Positions 36,286 through 44,899 of a stretch of 64,000 bases of DNA are shown here, piece after piece. The stretch comes from Hyphomonadaceae bacterium. GTDB lineage: Bacteria; Pseudomonadota; Alphaproteobacteria; Caulobacterales; Aquidulcibacteraceae. The stretch spans positions 623,138-687,137 of the forward strand of contig JAEUMQ010000001.1 in NCBI GenBank assembly GCA_016791425.1. The letters are read 5' to 3'. The number at the start of each line of letters is the position of its first letter. The first letter of the stretch is position 1. Below the pieces are notes generated by a model. It ran no database searches. It saw nothing but the letters and a program-made list of their open reading frames with translations, and had not been told where the DNA came from. The translations under genes were made by a program, and so were the position numbers.

Positions 36286-38712
36286 ATGCGCGAGCTCCTC
36301 AAAGGGCTTTCGCTCGACGAAAAGGCGCTGCTCACCGCCGGCAAATCGATGTGGGCGAGCGCTGAGCTTCCCCGCATCGGCTTGCGCTCCATCCGCATGT
36401 CCGACGGCCCGATGGGCATCGCCAGCGGCCGCGTGGACGAACGCGACATCGCGATCCTGAGCCCCTGCGGAATGGCCCTCGGCGCAAGCTGGGACCGCGA
36501 CCTCGTCGCCCGCATCGGCGCGATCGTCGGTCACGACGCGATCGCGCACGGCGTCGATATGGTGCTCGCGCCGAACCTGAACCTCCCGCGCAGTCCTCTC
36601 GCGGGCCGCACCTTCGAGCTCTTCTCGGAGGATCCCTTCCTCACCGGCGCGCTTGGCGCGGCGTGGATCTCCGGCCTGCAAAGCCGCGGCGTCGCCTCCG
36701 CCGCCAAGCATCTGGTCGCCAACGATTCCGAAACGCAGCGCAACACGATGAATTCCGTCGTGGACGAGCGCGCGCTGCGCGAGGTCTATCTGCTGCCCTT
36801 CGAGATGGCCGCCGATGCCGGCGCGGTCGGCATGCTCGCCGCGTACAACCGCGTGAATGGCGTCTATTGCGCAGAGCATGAAGCGATCATCGCCATCGTG
36901 AAGCGGGACTGGGACTTCAAAGGCCCCATCATGTCCGATTGGTTCGGCACGCAGGACGGACCTGCGAGCATGCGCGGCGGTCTCGACCTCGAAATGCCCG
37001 GCCCGGCCCGTCACATGGGACCTGCCTTCGCCGCCGCCGTCGGCGAAGGCAGGGTGAGCGAGGCGCGGCTCGACGATGCGGCCGGACGCATGCTTCATGC
37101 AGCCGCGTGGCTCGGGAAGCTCGGCGAAGCGCCGCGCAAACCGGCCGCGCAGCTCTCCCAGCAAGACATCGACGCCACGCTCCTGGAGGCCGCGGCCGCC
37201 GGCTTCGTTCTCCTCCGCAATCGCGACGCGCTGCTTCCGGTTGCACCGGGCGCCGTCCGTTCGATCGCGGTGATCGGGCCGAACGCGGCCGCGCCCTGCT
37301 ACCAGGGCGGCACGTTCGCGAAGATTTCCGCGCATCCCGACACGCCGACGCCGTGGGACTCGCTGCAGCGCCTCTATGCCGACGCCTGCGAGATCGCCTT
37401 CGAGTCCGGCGTCGATCCCCAGCCGCGCCTTCCCAGCATGCCCGCAACGCCCGCCCGCGACATCGGCGACGGCGCCGTCAAAGGCATGACGATCGATTAT
37501 TTCGAAGGACGCGATCTCGACGCCGCGCCCTTCTTCACCGAGACGCGCAACACCAACTCGCTCACCTGGTTCTCCGGCGTCCACGAGCTGGACACCATGA
37601 AGGCCGGCGGCGTGCGCGCCTCAGGCGTCTTCACGCCGCACCAGAGCGGCGATCACACCTTCTACATCGGCGCCACCGGCTCCGTCCGCCTGCTGATCGA
37701 CAGCAGGGAGGTGTTCAACCGCGCCTCCGACCTCAAGGCCGCCGACGTGATGGGCGCGCTCAAATCCGGCGACGCCGACTCCATCGTGCTCAGCCTCAAG
37801 GCGGGCGTCCCCGTCGCGATCGTCGCCGAGCTCCGCTTCGAGCCCGCGCGCGTCCACGGCCTTTGGTACGGCGTTCGCCCACCCGACAATCCAGACGCCA
37901 TGCTCCAGCGCGCCGTCGCGCTCGCCAAGCGCAGCGACGTCGTCTTCCTCGTCGTCGGCGAGACGTCCGACGCGGGCGTGGAGAGCAAGGACCGCACGAC
38001 CACGCAGATCGCGCCCGAGCAGATCGCCTTGATCGAAGCGGTCTGCGACGCAAACCCGCGCACCGCGATCATCGCCAACATCGCGCACGCCTTCGATGCG
38101 ACCTGGAGCGCGCGCGCCGCCGCCTTCCTCTGCACCTGGTATCCCGGACAGGGCTTCGGCCCCGCCCTTGCCCAGGTCCTCTCCGGCGAACGCGAGCCCG
38201 GCGGCCGCCTGCCCGTCACCCTCGCCGCGCAGGACGCGGACTACCCCGCCTTCGACCTCACGCCCGACGCCAACGGCGACCTGCCCTATCGCGAGAGCTG
38301 GCTCATCGGCTATCGCAGCTTCGCTAGGAAAGGTGTGAAGCCGCTTTACGCGCTCGGCGCCGGACGCGGCTACGCCGCCTTCAAGTGGGGTGATGCGCAC
38401 ATCGACGGCGAGCCCAGATCCGGAATGTCGATCACGGTCCGCGTCCGCAACGTTTCACATCGCCGCGGCAAGGAAGTCGTGCAGGCCTATGTGACGCTGA
38501 CTGGCGCCGAGCATGGCGCCCCCATGCTCAAAGGCTTCACCGCGCTGCACCTGGAACCCGGCGAAACGCGCGAAGCCGAGCTCTATCTTCCGCCGCGCGC
38601 CTTCCAGTACTGGAGCTTGGACAAGCGCGCCTGGGTCACGCCGAAGGGATCGATCGAGATCGTCGTCGGCCGCGCGGTCGACGACATCGTCAGCGCCATC
38701 CGCGCGGAATGA
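36286..38712 (+). CDS. GH3 beta-glucosidase with inserted PA14 domain
   Basis: 808-aa glycoside hydrolase of family 3, cleaving terminal beta-glucosides. The (alpha/beta)8 domain contains the KH motif KHLVANDSE (141-149) and the nucleophile D218 in MSDWFGT. A PA14 carbohydrate-binding insert (SGVFTPHQSGDHTFYIGATGSVRLLIDSREVF, about 445-480) and the fibronectin-III-like C-terminus (GKEVVQAYV) follow. No signal peptide, so it is intracellular. It provides hydrolysis of O-glucosides alongside the 3-keto route. Begins 3 bp after the monooxygenase. Confidence 0.9.
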   Translation: MRELLKGLSLDEKALLTAGKSMWASAELPRIGLRSIRMSDGPMGIASGRVDERDIAILSPCGMALGASWDRDLVARIGAIVGHDAIAHGVDMVLAPNLNLPRSPLAGRTFELFSEDPFLTGALGAAWISGLQSRGVASAAKHLVANDSETQRNTMNSVVDERALREVYLLPFEMAADAGAVGMLAAYNRVNGVYCAEHEAIIAIVKRDWDFKGPIMSDWFGTQDGPASMRGGLDLEMPGPARHMGPAFAAAVGEGRVSEARLDDAAGRMLHAAAWLGKLGEAPRKPAAQLSQQDIDATLLEAAAAGFVLLRNRDALLPVAPGAVRSIAVIGPNAAAPCYQGGTFAKISAHPDTPTPWDSLQRLYADACEIAFESGVDPQPRLPSMPATPARDIGDGAVKGMTIDYFEGRDLDAAPFFTETRNTNSLTWFSGVHELDTMKAGGVRASGVFTPHQSGDHTFYIGATGSVRLLIDSREVFNRASDLKAADVMGALKSGDADSIVLSLKAGVPVAIVAELRFEPARVHGLWYGVRPPDNPDAMLQRAVALAKRSDVVFLVVGETSDAGVESKDRTTTQIAPEQIALIEAVCDANPRTAIIANIAHAFDATWSARAAAFLCTWYPGQGFGPALAQVLSGEREPGGRLPVTLAAQDADYPAFDLTPDANGDLPYRESWLIGYRSFARKGVKPLYALGAGRGYAAFKWGDAHIDGEPRSGMSITVRVRNVSHRRGKEVVQAYVTLTGAEHGAPMLKGFTALHLEPGETREAELYLPPRAFQYWSLDKRAWVTPKGSIEIVVGRAVDDIVSAIRAE

Positions 38713-38715
38713 TCC

Positions 38716-39771
38716 TCAGCCGAGCCCCATCACGCGCCGATTGAGCGCCCGGTCCACGCCGGACGCGGCGAAATCGTCGAACGCCCGCTCCGTCACTTCG
38801 ATGATGTGCCGCTTGATGAACGGCGCACCCTCACGCGCCCCCTGCTCGGGATGCTTGATCGCGCACTCCCATTCGAGCACCGCCCAGCCGGGAAAGTCGC
38901 AAACCGCGAGCTTGGAGAAGATCGCGTTAAAATCGACCTGCCCATCGCCGAGGGAGCGGAAACGCCCGGGCCGATCCGCCCACGGGAGATAGCCGCCATA
39001 GACGCCCGCGCGCCCGCTCGGCCGGAACTCCGCGTCCTTTACATGAAACGCCCGGATCCGTTCGTAGTAGAGGTCGATGAACGCGAGATAGTCGAGCTGC
39101 TGCAGCACGAAATGCGAAGGATCGAACAGGATGTTGGCCCGCTTGTGGCCCTTCACCTCGTCGAGGAACCGCTCGAACGTCGCCCCGTCGTGCAGATCCT
39201 CGCCTGGGTGGATCTCATAGCAGACATCGACGCCCGCATCCTCGAACGCATTGAGGATCGGCGTCCAGCGCTTGCCGAGCTCCGCGAAGGCATCTTCGAC
39301 GAGCCCCGCGGGCCGCTGCGGCCACGGATAGAAATACGGCCACGCGAGCGCACCCGAGAACGTCGCGTGCGCCTTCAAGCCGAGATGGGCGCTCGCCTTC
39401 GCAGCGTACCGCAACTGCTGCACGGCCCATTCCTGCCGCGCCGCCGGCTTGCCGCGCACCTCCGCCGCCGCGAACCCATCGAAAAGCTCGTTGTACGCAG
39501 GATGCACCGCCACCAATTGGCCCTGCAGGTGCGTCGATAATTCCGTCACCACCAGCCCGTAATCGCCGAGGAGGCCGGCAACCTCGTCGCAATAGGTCTT
39601 GCTCTCAGCCGCGCGCGCCAGATCGAACAATCGTCCGTCCCAGGACGGGATCTGCACGCCGACATAGCCGAGGTCCGCCGCCCACTTGCCGATGCTCTTC
39701 AATGTGTTGAACGGCGCCGCATCGCTCGCGAACTGCGCGAGGAAGATGGCCGGACCCTTGAGCGTCTTCAT
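38716..39771 (-). CDS. Sugar phosphate isomerase/epimerase-fold protein
   Basis: 351-aa TIM-barrel protein (AP-endonuclease-2 superfamily). Metal-binding residues are suggested by CYEIHPGEDLHD (Glu, His), NILFDPSHFVLQ (Asp, His), RAFHVKDAEF (His) and VLEWECAI (Glu). I chose ATG 39771, which overlaps the upstream oxidoreductase stop by 4 bp and has a GGAGG site; the frame runs far upstream by chance. This gene pair is common in sugar and inositol catabolic loci; it may epimerise or cleave a keto-sugar. Confidence 0.87.
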   Translation of the reverse strand: MKTLKGPAIFLAQFASDAAPFNTLKSIGKWAADLGYVGVQIPSWDGRLFDLARAAESKTYCDEVAGLLGDYGLVVTELSTHLQGQLVAVHPAYNELFDGFAAAEVRGKPAARQEWAVQQLRYAAKASAHLGLKAHATFSGALAWPYFYPWPQRPAGLVEDAFAELGKRWTPILNAFEDAGVDVCYEIHPGEDLHDGATFERFLDEVKGHKRANILFDPSHFVLQQLDYLAFIDLYYERIRAFHVKDAEFRPSGRAGVYGGYLPWADRPGRFRSLGDGQVDFNAIFSKLAVCDFPGWAVLEWECAIKHPEQGAREGAPFIKRHIIEVTERAFDDFAASGVDRALNRRVMGLG

Positions 39772-40901
39772 TGCTTGCCTCCGCGAAACTCCACCCAGCC
39801 CTTGCGACTCTGCGTCACCGCCAGCTCGACGAACTCCATCCCCCGCACGCCCTCCGCGATGCCAGGCACGAGCGTCGTTTCGATCGTGCGTCCCTCCCGC
39901 CGCGCGCACGCGAAATCGCGATAGAGATTGGCGAACGCCTCGAAATAGCCTTCCGGATGCCCCGTCGGCAGCCGCGTGTACCCCTCGCCCGAGGTCTTCA
40001 AATGCCCTGCGCCGGCGTGCCGCGTCTCTCCCCGCCCGTCGGCCCAGGTGAGCGCGAGCTCGTTCGGCGTCTCCTGCCGCCACGCCAACGCGCCCTCGTC
40101 GCCATAGATGCGCAGATTGAGATTGTTCCGCTCCCCGAGCGCGATCTGCGAGGCGTGCAACACGCCGCGCGCGCCGTTGGCGAAACGAATCAGGACGTTG
40201 CAATCGTCATCGAGCGCGCGCCCGTCCACGACGGTCGATACGTCAGCGCACAGGGAGCTCACCCGCTCGCCTGCGACGAACTCCGCCAGATTGAATGCGT
40301 GCACGCCGATATCGCCGGTGCATCCCGCGCCGGCGCGCGCCGGATCGGTGCGCCACGCAGCTTGCTTATTCTCCAGCTCGGCGCGCGTGCTGAGCCAGCC
40401 TTGCGAGTACTCAACGACAACTTTCCGGATCACGCCCAGCGCACCGCTGATGCAGAGCGTCCGCGCCTCGCGTACGAGCGGATAGCCAGTATAGGTATAG
40501 GTCAGCCCATAGAGCCGCTTCGGCATCCCGGCGAGCAGACGCTGCAGCGCATGCGCCTCTTCCGCGGTCGCCGTCGCCGGCTTGTCGCTCATCACATCGA
40601 AACCTGCTTCGAGAGCGGCCTTCGCCACCGGCCAATGCAGATGGTTCGGCGTCACGATGCACACGAACTCCGCGCCGTCCGGCCGCTTCTTCTCGGCGTC
40701 GAGCATGTCCTGGAACGCGGCATACGAACGCGCCGGATCGACGCCATAGAACGCCGCGGCGTCAGGCGCCCTCTTCGGATCGCTGGTGAAAGCCCCCGCA
40801 ACGAGCTCAATCGCCGCGTCGAGCTCCGCTGCGCGCCGGTGCACCGGCCCGATGAAAGCCCCCGGCCCGCCGCCGACCATCGCCATCCGCAAGCGGCCCA
40901 T
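39768..40901 (-). CDS. Gfo/Idh/MocA-family NAD(P)-dependent oxidoreductase
   Basis: 377-aa dehydrogenase. Rossmann motif VGGGPGAFIGPVH near residue 10, the conserved DKP motif (VMSDKPAT) and the catalytic GDIGVHAFNLAEF with Asp and His. Members oxidise or reduce sugars, including 3-keto sugars: in one well-studied C-glycoside system a Gfo/Idh enzyme performs the 3-oxidation itself. Here it could do that in the cytoplasm or reduce released 3-keto-glucose back to glucose for glucokinase. First gene of the leftward operon; operator copy 9 lies in its promoter region. Confidence 0.9.
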   Translation of the reverse strand: MGRLRMAMVGGGPGAFIGPVHRRAAELDAAIELVAGAFTSDPKRAPDAAAFYGVDPARSYAAFQDMLDAEKKRPDGAEFVCIVTPNHLHWPVAKAALEAGFDVMSDKPATATAEEAHALQRLLAGMPKRLYGLTYTYTGYPLVREARTLCISGALGVIRKVVVEYSQGWLSTRAELENKQAAWRTDPARAGAGCTGDIGVHAFNLAEFVAGERVSSLCADVSTVVDGRALDDDCNVLIRFANGARGVLHASQIALGERNNLNLRIYGDEGALAWRQETPNELALTWADGRGETRHAGAGHLKTSGEGYTRLPTGHPEGYFEAFANLYRDFACARREGRTIETTLVPGIAEGVRGMEFVELAVTQSRKGWVEFRGGKQ

Positions 40902-40978
40902 CCGCGCCTCCTCCCGTGCGACCTTGGCCTCCCGGACAAGTTCGAGCGCGCCCTATTCATTTGCCCGGACGCCGGCAA

Positions 40979-40994
40979 TAGAATACTCGTTCTA
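40979..40994. promoter_or_regulatory. Operator copy 9 (Gfo/Idh operon / amidohydrolase)
   Basis: TAGAAT-ACTC-GTTCTA, 32 bp before the amidohydrolase start codon and 78 bp from the divergent oxidoreductase start. Confidence 0.68.
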
Positions 40995-41025
40995 GTTACA
41001 AGAACAAGCAGCGCGGGAGGAATTC

Positions 41026-42066
41026 ATGTTCACCAGACGCGCATTCTCCGGGGCCGTTGCGGCCGCCGGCGCCAGCGCCTGCGCGACCATGCCGGGCCGC
41101 GCGTCCTACCGGCGCATCTCCTGCGAGGAGGGCTTTCTGACGCCGGAGATCCTTGCGCAGAACGCGCGCACGCAAGGCCGGCTGATCGTCGCGGAGGGTC
41201 CCACAGCCGGACTCGCACGCGCGCTGAGCGACATCGGCGCGGGCCGCATCGAAGCGATGGACGCTGCACGCATCGATCAGCAGGTGCTGGTCCTCTCCGC
41301 GCCCGGCGTTCAGGTCTATCCTGCCGATATCGCCGTCTCTCTCGCGCGCAGCGTCAACGATCGCGTCAGCGACGCCTGTCGCGCACATCCCGACCGTCTG
41401 GCCGCACTCGCCACGCTCGCGCCGCAGGCGCCGCAATCCGCGGCGCGCGAGCTTGAACGCGGCGTGCGCGAACTCGGCCTGAAGGGCGGCCTCATCAATT
41501 CCCACACGTTCGGAGAATACCTCGACGATCAGAAATTCTGGCCGATCTTCGAAGCCGCAGAGGCGCTCGATGCTCCGATCTACATCCATCCGCGCGATCC
41601 CTCGCCTGGACTTGCCGCGGCAAGCCCCGCCTTCATGGGCAACGACGCATGGGCTTACGGGATCGAGGTCGGCACCCACGCGGTGCGCCTCATCTGGTCC
41701 GGCGTGTTCGATCGCTTTCCAGAATTGAGATTTGTGATCGGGCATATGGGCGAAGCCGTTCCCTTCTGGCTGCCGCGGCTCGACAACCGCTATCAGGCGG
41801 GCGTCGCGATCGGCTCGCCGCGGCTGCAGCGCATGCCGAGCGACTACTTCCTTGAACATTTCGTCATCACGACCAGCGGAATGAATTACTGGCCCCAGAC
41901 GCGCATGACCCTCGACGTGATGGGACGCGAGCGGGTGCTCTTCGCCTCGGACTTCCCGTTCGAGGACCAGAAAGGTGCGGTCGATCTGGCGGAAGCGTTT
42001 CCGATGACGCCGGAAGAGAAGGCGCTATTCTTCGAGGCCAACGCCAGGCGCGTCTTCAAGGTTTGA
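41026..42066 (+). CDS. Amidohydrolase-2 family (decarboxylase-type) protein with export signal
   Basis: 346-aa TIM-barrel metalloenzyme of the ACMSD/gamma-resorcylate decarboxylase group. Metal ligands are suggested by CEEGF (Glu), IYIHPRDPS (His), VIGHMGEA (His) and FASDFPFED (Asp). These enzymes typically decarboxylate aromatic or dienoic acids. The N-terminus FTRRAFSGAVAAAGASAC is both Tat-like and lipobox-like (Cys 19), so a periplasmic lipoprotein is predicted, unusual for this family. Co-transcribed with the metallo-hydrolase 4 bp downstream. Confidence 0.84.
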   Translation: MFTRRAFSGAVAAAGASACATMPGRASYRRISCEEGFLTPEILAQNARTQGRLIVAEGPTAGLARALSDIGAGRIEAMDAARIDQQVLVLSAPGVQVYPADIAVSLARSVNDRVSDACRAHPDRLAALATLAPQAPQSAARELERGVRELGLKGGLINSHTFGEYLDDQKFWPIFEAAEALDAPIYIHPRDPSPGLAAASPAFMGNDAWAYGIEVGTHAVRLIWSGVFDRFPELRFVIGHMGEAVPFWLPRLDNRYQAGVAIGSPRLQRMPSDYFLEHFVITTSGMNYWPQTRMTLDVMGRERVLFASDFPFEDQKGAVDLAEAFPMTPEEKALFFEANARRVFKV

Positions 42067-42070
42067 TCCG

Positions 42071-43060
42071 ATGGACACAATCGTCTCGCGCATCGCCGCA
42101 AGCGCCTTGGCGCTCGGCTGCTGGCTTCTTCTTGCAGGGAGTGCGTTCGCGGAAGCCGCGCAGCCCGCGCGGTGGATCACGCTTGGCACTAGCGGCGGGC
42201 CGAACGTGCAGGCCGAGCGCGCGCAGATCGCCAACGCGCTCGTCGTCGGCGCCGACATCTATCTTTTCGACGTCGGCGACGGCGTGCGCCGCCAGCTCGC
42301 GCTTGCGGGACTCCGCGATGCACAGGTGAAGGCCGTCTTCGTTTCGCACCATCATGTGGACCACAATGCGGGCCTCGGGCCACTGATCGTCGCGCATGGC
42401 CTCTTCGGCGCCGGCGCGCTTGTGGTCGCGGGACCCGAGGGGACGGGGACGCTGGTCGACGGCCTCGTCGCGGCGAACGCGCCGACAATGCTCGCGTCTT
42501 TCCCCACCAGCGGACCGGCGCGGCCGCCCCTTTCGCAAGCGACACGCACGATCGAAATAGCGCCCACCGAGACGCCCAGGATCGTATACGAGGACGGCGC
42601 CGTTCGCGTCTCCGCGATCAGCGTGCCGCATTTTCAGCAGCCGCCGTCGATTCCGCTGCCGCGCATGCCGCAGGCGGTCGCCTATCGGGTCGAGGCTGGC
42701 GGCCGCTTATTCGTGTATAGCGGCGACACGGGACCGACGGACAAACTCATCGCTTTCGCGCGAGGGGCAGACGTCCTCATCAGCGAAATCGTGGCGCCCG
42801 AAGCGATCGCCACTGCCCTCGCGCGCGATATGGCGGCCGCGCCGAGCGCGCTGCGGGAAGCGATCGTCCGAGGAATGACGCGCAACCATCTCACACCAGC
42901 GGAGGTCGGGCGCATCGCGACCGCGGCGCGCGTGCGTCAGGTGGTGCTGACGCACTTCGTCCCCACGCCCGAAGACAGCCCGGCCGGCGCCTTCGAGCGC
43001 GACCTGCGCGCGCACTATCGCGGCGACGTCAAGCTCGCGCGCGATCTCGACGCGTATTAG
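42071..43060 (+). CDS. Metallo-beta-lactamase-fold hydrolase, secreted
   Basis: 329-aa protein with the HHHVDH zinc motif (93-98), a second metal Asp in YSGDTGPTD and a final HFVP His. A Sec signal peptide covers about residues 1-28 (SAFAEA). It resembles RNase Z-like/arylsulfatase-type MBL hydrolases; lactones or phosphate/sulfate esters are possible substrates. With the exported amidohydrolase it would act on the aglycone or an acyl group in the periplasm. Confidence 0.85.
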   Translation: MDTIVSRIAASALALGCWLLLAGSAFAEAAQPARWITLGTSGGPNVQAERAQIANALVVGADIYLFDVGDGVRRQLALAGLRDAQVKAVFVSHHHVDHNAGLGPLIVAHGLFGAGALVVAGPEGTGTLVDGLVAANAPTMLASFPTSGPARPPLSQATRTIEIAPTETPRIVYEDGAVRVSAISVPHFQQPPSIPLPRMPQAVAYRVEAGGRLFVYSGDTGPTDKLIAFARGADVLISEIVAPEAIATALARDMAAAPSALREAIVRGMTRNHLTPAEVGRIATAARVRQVVLTHFVPTPEDSPAGAFERDLRAHYRGDVKLARDLDAY

Positions 43061-43236
43061 CTCGATTTAGAGGCGCTTGGGCTCTCGGCATCGATGACCG
43101 GCTCGACGATCTCAATGCGCGCCGCGATCGACGTTTCGTGATTGGCGGGCACGAGCAAATCTACGCCCGCGAACGGGAAACGGTCCGAACGCGCAGCGCC
43201 AGCAAAATGTTGGAGAAGTCGAAGCGGAGTGTCCAC
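43057..43236 (-). CDS. Candidate small protein downstream of DUF6379 gene
   Basis: 59-aa open frame starting GTG with GGAGG seven bases before it, 16 bp after the DUF6379 stop, and ending in a 4-bp overlap with the convergent MBL-fold stop. The middle reads FPFAGVDLLVPANHETSIAARIEIVEPV, which looks like real beta structure. I do not recognise the family; it may instead be the remnant of a longer gene. Confidence 0.38.
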   Translation of the reverse strand: MDTPLRLLQHFAGAARSDRFPFAGVDLLVPANHETSIAARIEIVEPVIDAESPSASKSS

Positions 43237-43252
43237 GCGCGCGCCTCCAGCG

Positions 43253-43645
43253 CTACGCGGCGACGTTAAGCTCCTTCAAGTCCTTCGTCGTGGGCACGAA
43301 CGGCAGATAGGAAATCCGCAGGCGCTCAGCGAGGCCGATCTTGTGCTTGCCCGGCTTGAGACCGCCGGCTTTGAGGACGGTGATCTTGGCCTTCTCGCCG
43401 AAATTCCAGCGATCGCCGTACTCGGTCTCCATCTGGTCGAGCGTCCAGGTGCGGCCGCGCACGGAGAAGCGCACGCTCTCGCGCGGCATCGCCTCGCCGT
43501 CGACCATGACGGCGATGTCCTCGACCATCGAGAGGCCGAGGCCGCGATAATAGGGCAGCCGCGCGAGGAAGCTGAAGCCGACGGCCTTGCCGCGTTCAAC
43601 GACGTTCTCCAGCGTGTCTTCGCAGATCATCTTATTGTCGAACAT
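43253..43645 (-). CDS. DUF6379 protein: C-glycoside deglycosidase beta subunit-like
   Basis: 130-aa protein matching the small subunit (DgpB/CarB type) of C-glycoside deglycosidases: MICEDTLENVVERGKAVGFSFLARLPYYRGLGLSMVED-type start, VDGEAMPRESVRFSVRGRTWTLDQM centre and a terminal LRISYLPFVPTT. The length agrees with the family. It follows the isomerase-fold gene by 21 bp with an AGAGGT ribosome site. In known enzymes the two subunits together carry out a beta-elimination-like cleavage of 3-keto-C-glycosides. No signal peptide, so cytoplasmic. Confidence 0.87.
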   Translation of the reverse strand: MFDNKMICEDTLENVVERGKAVGFSFLARLPYYRGLGLSMVEDIAVMVDGEAMPRESVRFSVRGRTWTLDQMETEYGDRWNFGEKAKITVLKAGGLKPGKHKIGLAERLRISYLPFVPTTKDLKELNVAA

Positions 43646-43666
43646 TGATCTTACCTCTTTGGCCCC

Positions 43667-44686
43667 TCAGGCCGCCATCGCTTTGGAATCGGGCTCGCCG
43701 ATGAGCCGCTTCAGCATCTCCTGCTGGCGACGCACCTGCTCGACGGAGCGCACTTCTTCCGCATCCTCGATCCAGCGATTGCCCTCGTACTCGGAGCATA
43801 TGTAGCCGGCATAGCCGCCCTTCTTGAGCACGGCGACGATCTCGTCGTACGGGATCGAGTACTCTTCCAGATCCTCGGTCATCTCGTAGAACTTGCCGTG
43901 GATGTTGTGAATCCTCGGCATGTAGTCGAGCATGCGCTTGGGCTCGAACGCCGCGTTGTGGCGAAGCGTCTCGGCCATCCCCATCGCCGGCCCCTCGCCG
44001 CCCATCTCGCGCACGTTGAGCAAGACGTATTCGCTCAATACGCGGTCCTCATAGGCCTTCTCGATATAGTCGGCGATGTGGCGCGGGCACCCGTTGCGGA
44101 TGAAGCGCTCCTTCCACACCCGCGGGAACTTGAACACGAACATCCCCATGTCCGGCAGGAAACCCAGCGCGTCGGAACCAGATTTCTCATAGGCCTCGGC
44201 GTGCCGGATGATCCAAGGATGATCGAAATGCAGCGGCGCGTGCACTTCAAGCAAGATCTTGAGGCCCTTCTCTTCGGCGTAGGGCGCGGCCGCCACCAAT
44301 ACCGCAGGATCGATCGAGACGAGCGCGCGGATGTATTTCATGCCGAGCCGCGCGCCGAACTCGATGTCGCGCTTCACGCTCGCGACCTGCTCGTCGAACG
44401 GCATCGGGCGGCCCTTGTAGCGCTTGTAGTCCAGCATGAAGTCGTGCGAGACGGCCGTTGTCTTGTACTTCTTCATTAGCGCATGCCAGTCCGCGATCGC
44501 GCTCTCCTCGACGCCGACTTCCGGCCAACCCCAGAAGCTCTGCTCACCGATCACCTCGATGCCGAACGCGCCCATCTCCGCACAGGTGCGGATGCAATCC
44601 TCTAGATTCATAAGTCCGAGGAACGTCTCGTTCTGGAAGGAATAGAGGCTGACGCCCCGTTTGATGCGCTTCTCTTTGGCGGCCAT
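43667..44686 (-). CDS. C-glycoside deglycosidase alpha subunit-like (sugar phosphate isomerase/epimerase fold)
   Basis: 339-aa TIM-barrel metalloprotein resembling DgpC/CarC. Divalent-metal ligands are likely E147 (LLEVHAPLHFDHP, with H149), D179 (LPDMGMF), H263 (NIHGKFYEM) and E299 (CSEYEGNRW). Known relatives, with the DUF6379 partner, cleave C-C or C-O bonds in 3-keto-glycosides to an aglycone plus an unsaturated keto-sugar. Start follows AGAGGATCCCG; the promoter has perfect operator copy 10 and a TTGACA -35. Substrate specificity (C- versus O-glycoside) cannot be read. Confidence 0.87.
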   Translation of the reverse strand: MAAKEKRIKRGVSLYSFQNETFLGLMNLEDCIRTCAEMGAFGIEVIGEQSFWGWPEVGVEESAIADWHALMKKYKTTAVSHDFMLDYKRYKGRPMPFDEQVASVKRDIEFGARLGMKYIRALVSIDPAVLVAAAPYAEEKGLKILLEVHAPLHFDHPWIIRHAEAYEKSGSDALGFLPDMGMFVFKFPRVWKERFIRNGCPRHIADYIEKAYEDRVLSEYVLLNVREMGGEGPAMGMAETLRHNAAFEPKRMLDYMPRIHNIHGKFYEMTEDLEEYSIPYDEIVAVLKKGGYAGYICSEYEGNRWIEDAEEVRSVEQVRRQQEMLKRLIGEPDSKAMAA

Positions 44687-44709
44687 CGGGATCCTCTTTT
44701 CTGCCCAAT

Positions 44710-44725
44710 TAGAATTATTATTCTA
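44710..44725. promoter_or_regulatory. Operator copy 10, perfect palindrome (deglycosidase operon)
   Basis: TAGAAT-TATT-ATTCTA. TTGACA for the leftward deglycosidase operon is at 44735-44740, putting the -10 inside the operator. Confidence 0.75.
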
Positions 44726-44804
44726 TAATACTGCTGTCAATCAGCCTTCGCACGGAAACGAAAGCCCGTGCGGCGCCCTGGACAAATGTCCCCTGAGAAC
44801 ATAT

Positions 44805-44820
44805 TAAAAGCTCTATTCTA
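44805..44820. promoter_or_regulatory. Operator copy 11 (glucokinase promoter)
   Basis: TAAAAG-CTCT-ATTCTA; right arm perfect, left arm degenerate. It lies 95 bp before the chosen glucokinase start. Confidence 0.5.
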
Positions 44821-44899
44821 TTTTGGGCATGGCCGAGCGCCATGGGGGATGATGACGGCCCTGAACGCCGCGGCTGACATTCACAGGGCCGCACCGAAC

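Noticed and set aside
39768-40901. Assigning the Gfo/Idh enzyme as the sole 3-oxidising enzyme of the pathway
   Set aside because: Known systems use either this type or a GMC enzyme; both are present, and the GMC pair has the operon layout of glycoside 3-dehydrogenases, so I left the role open.
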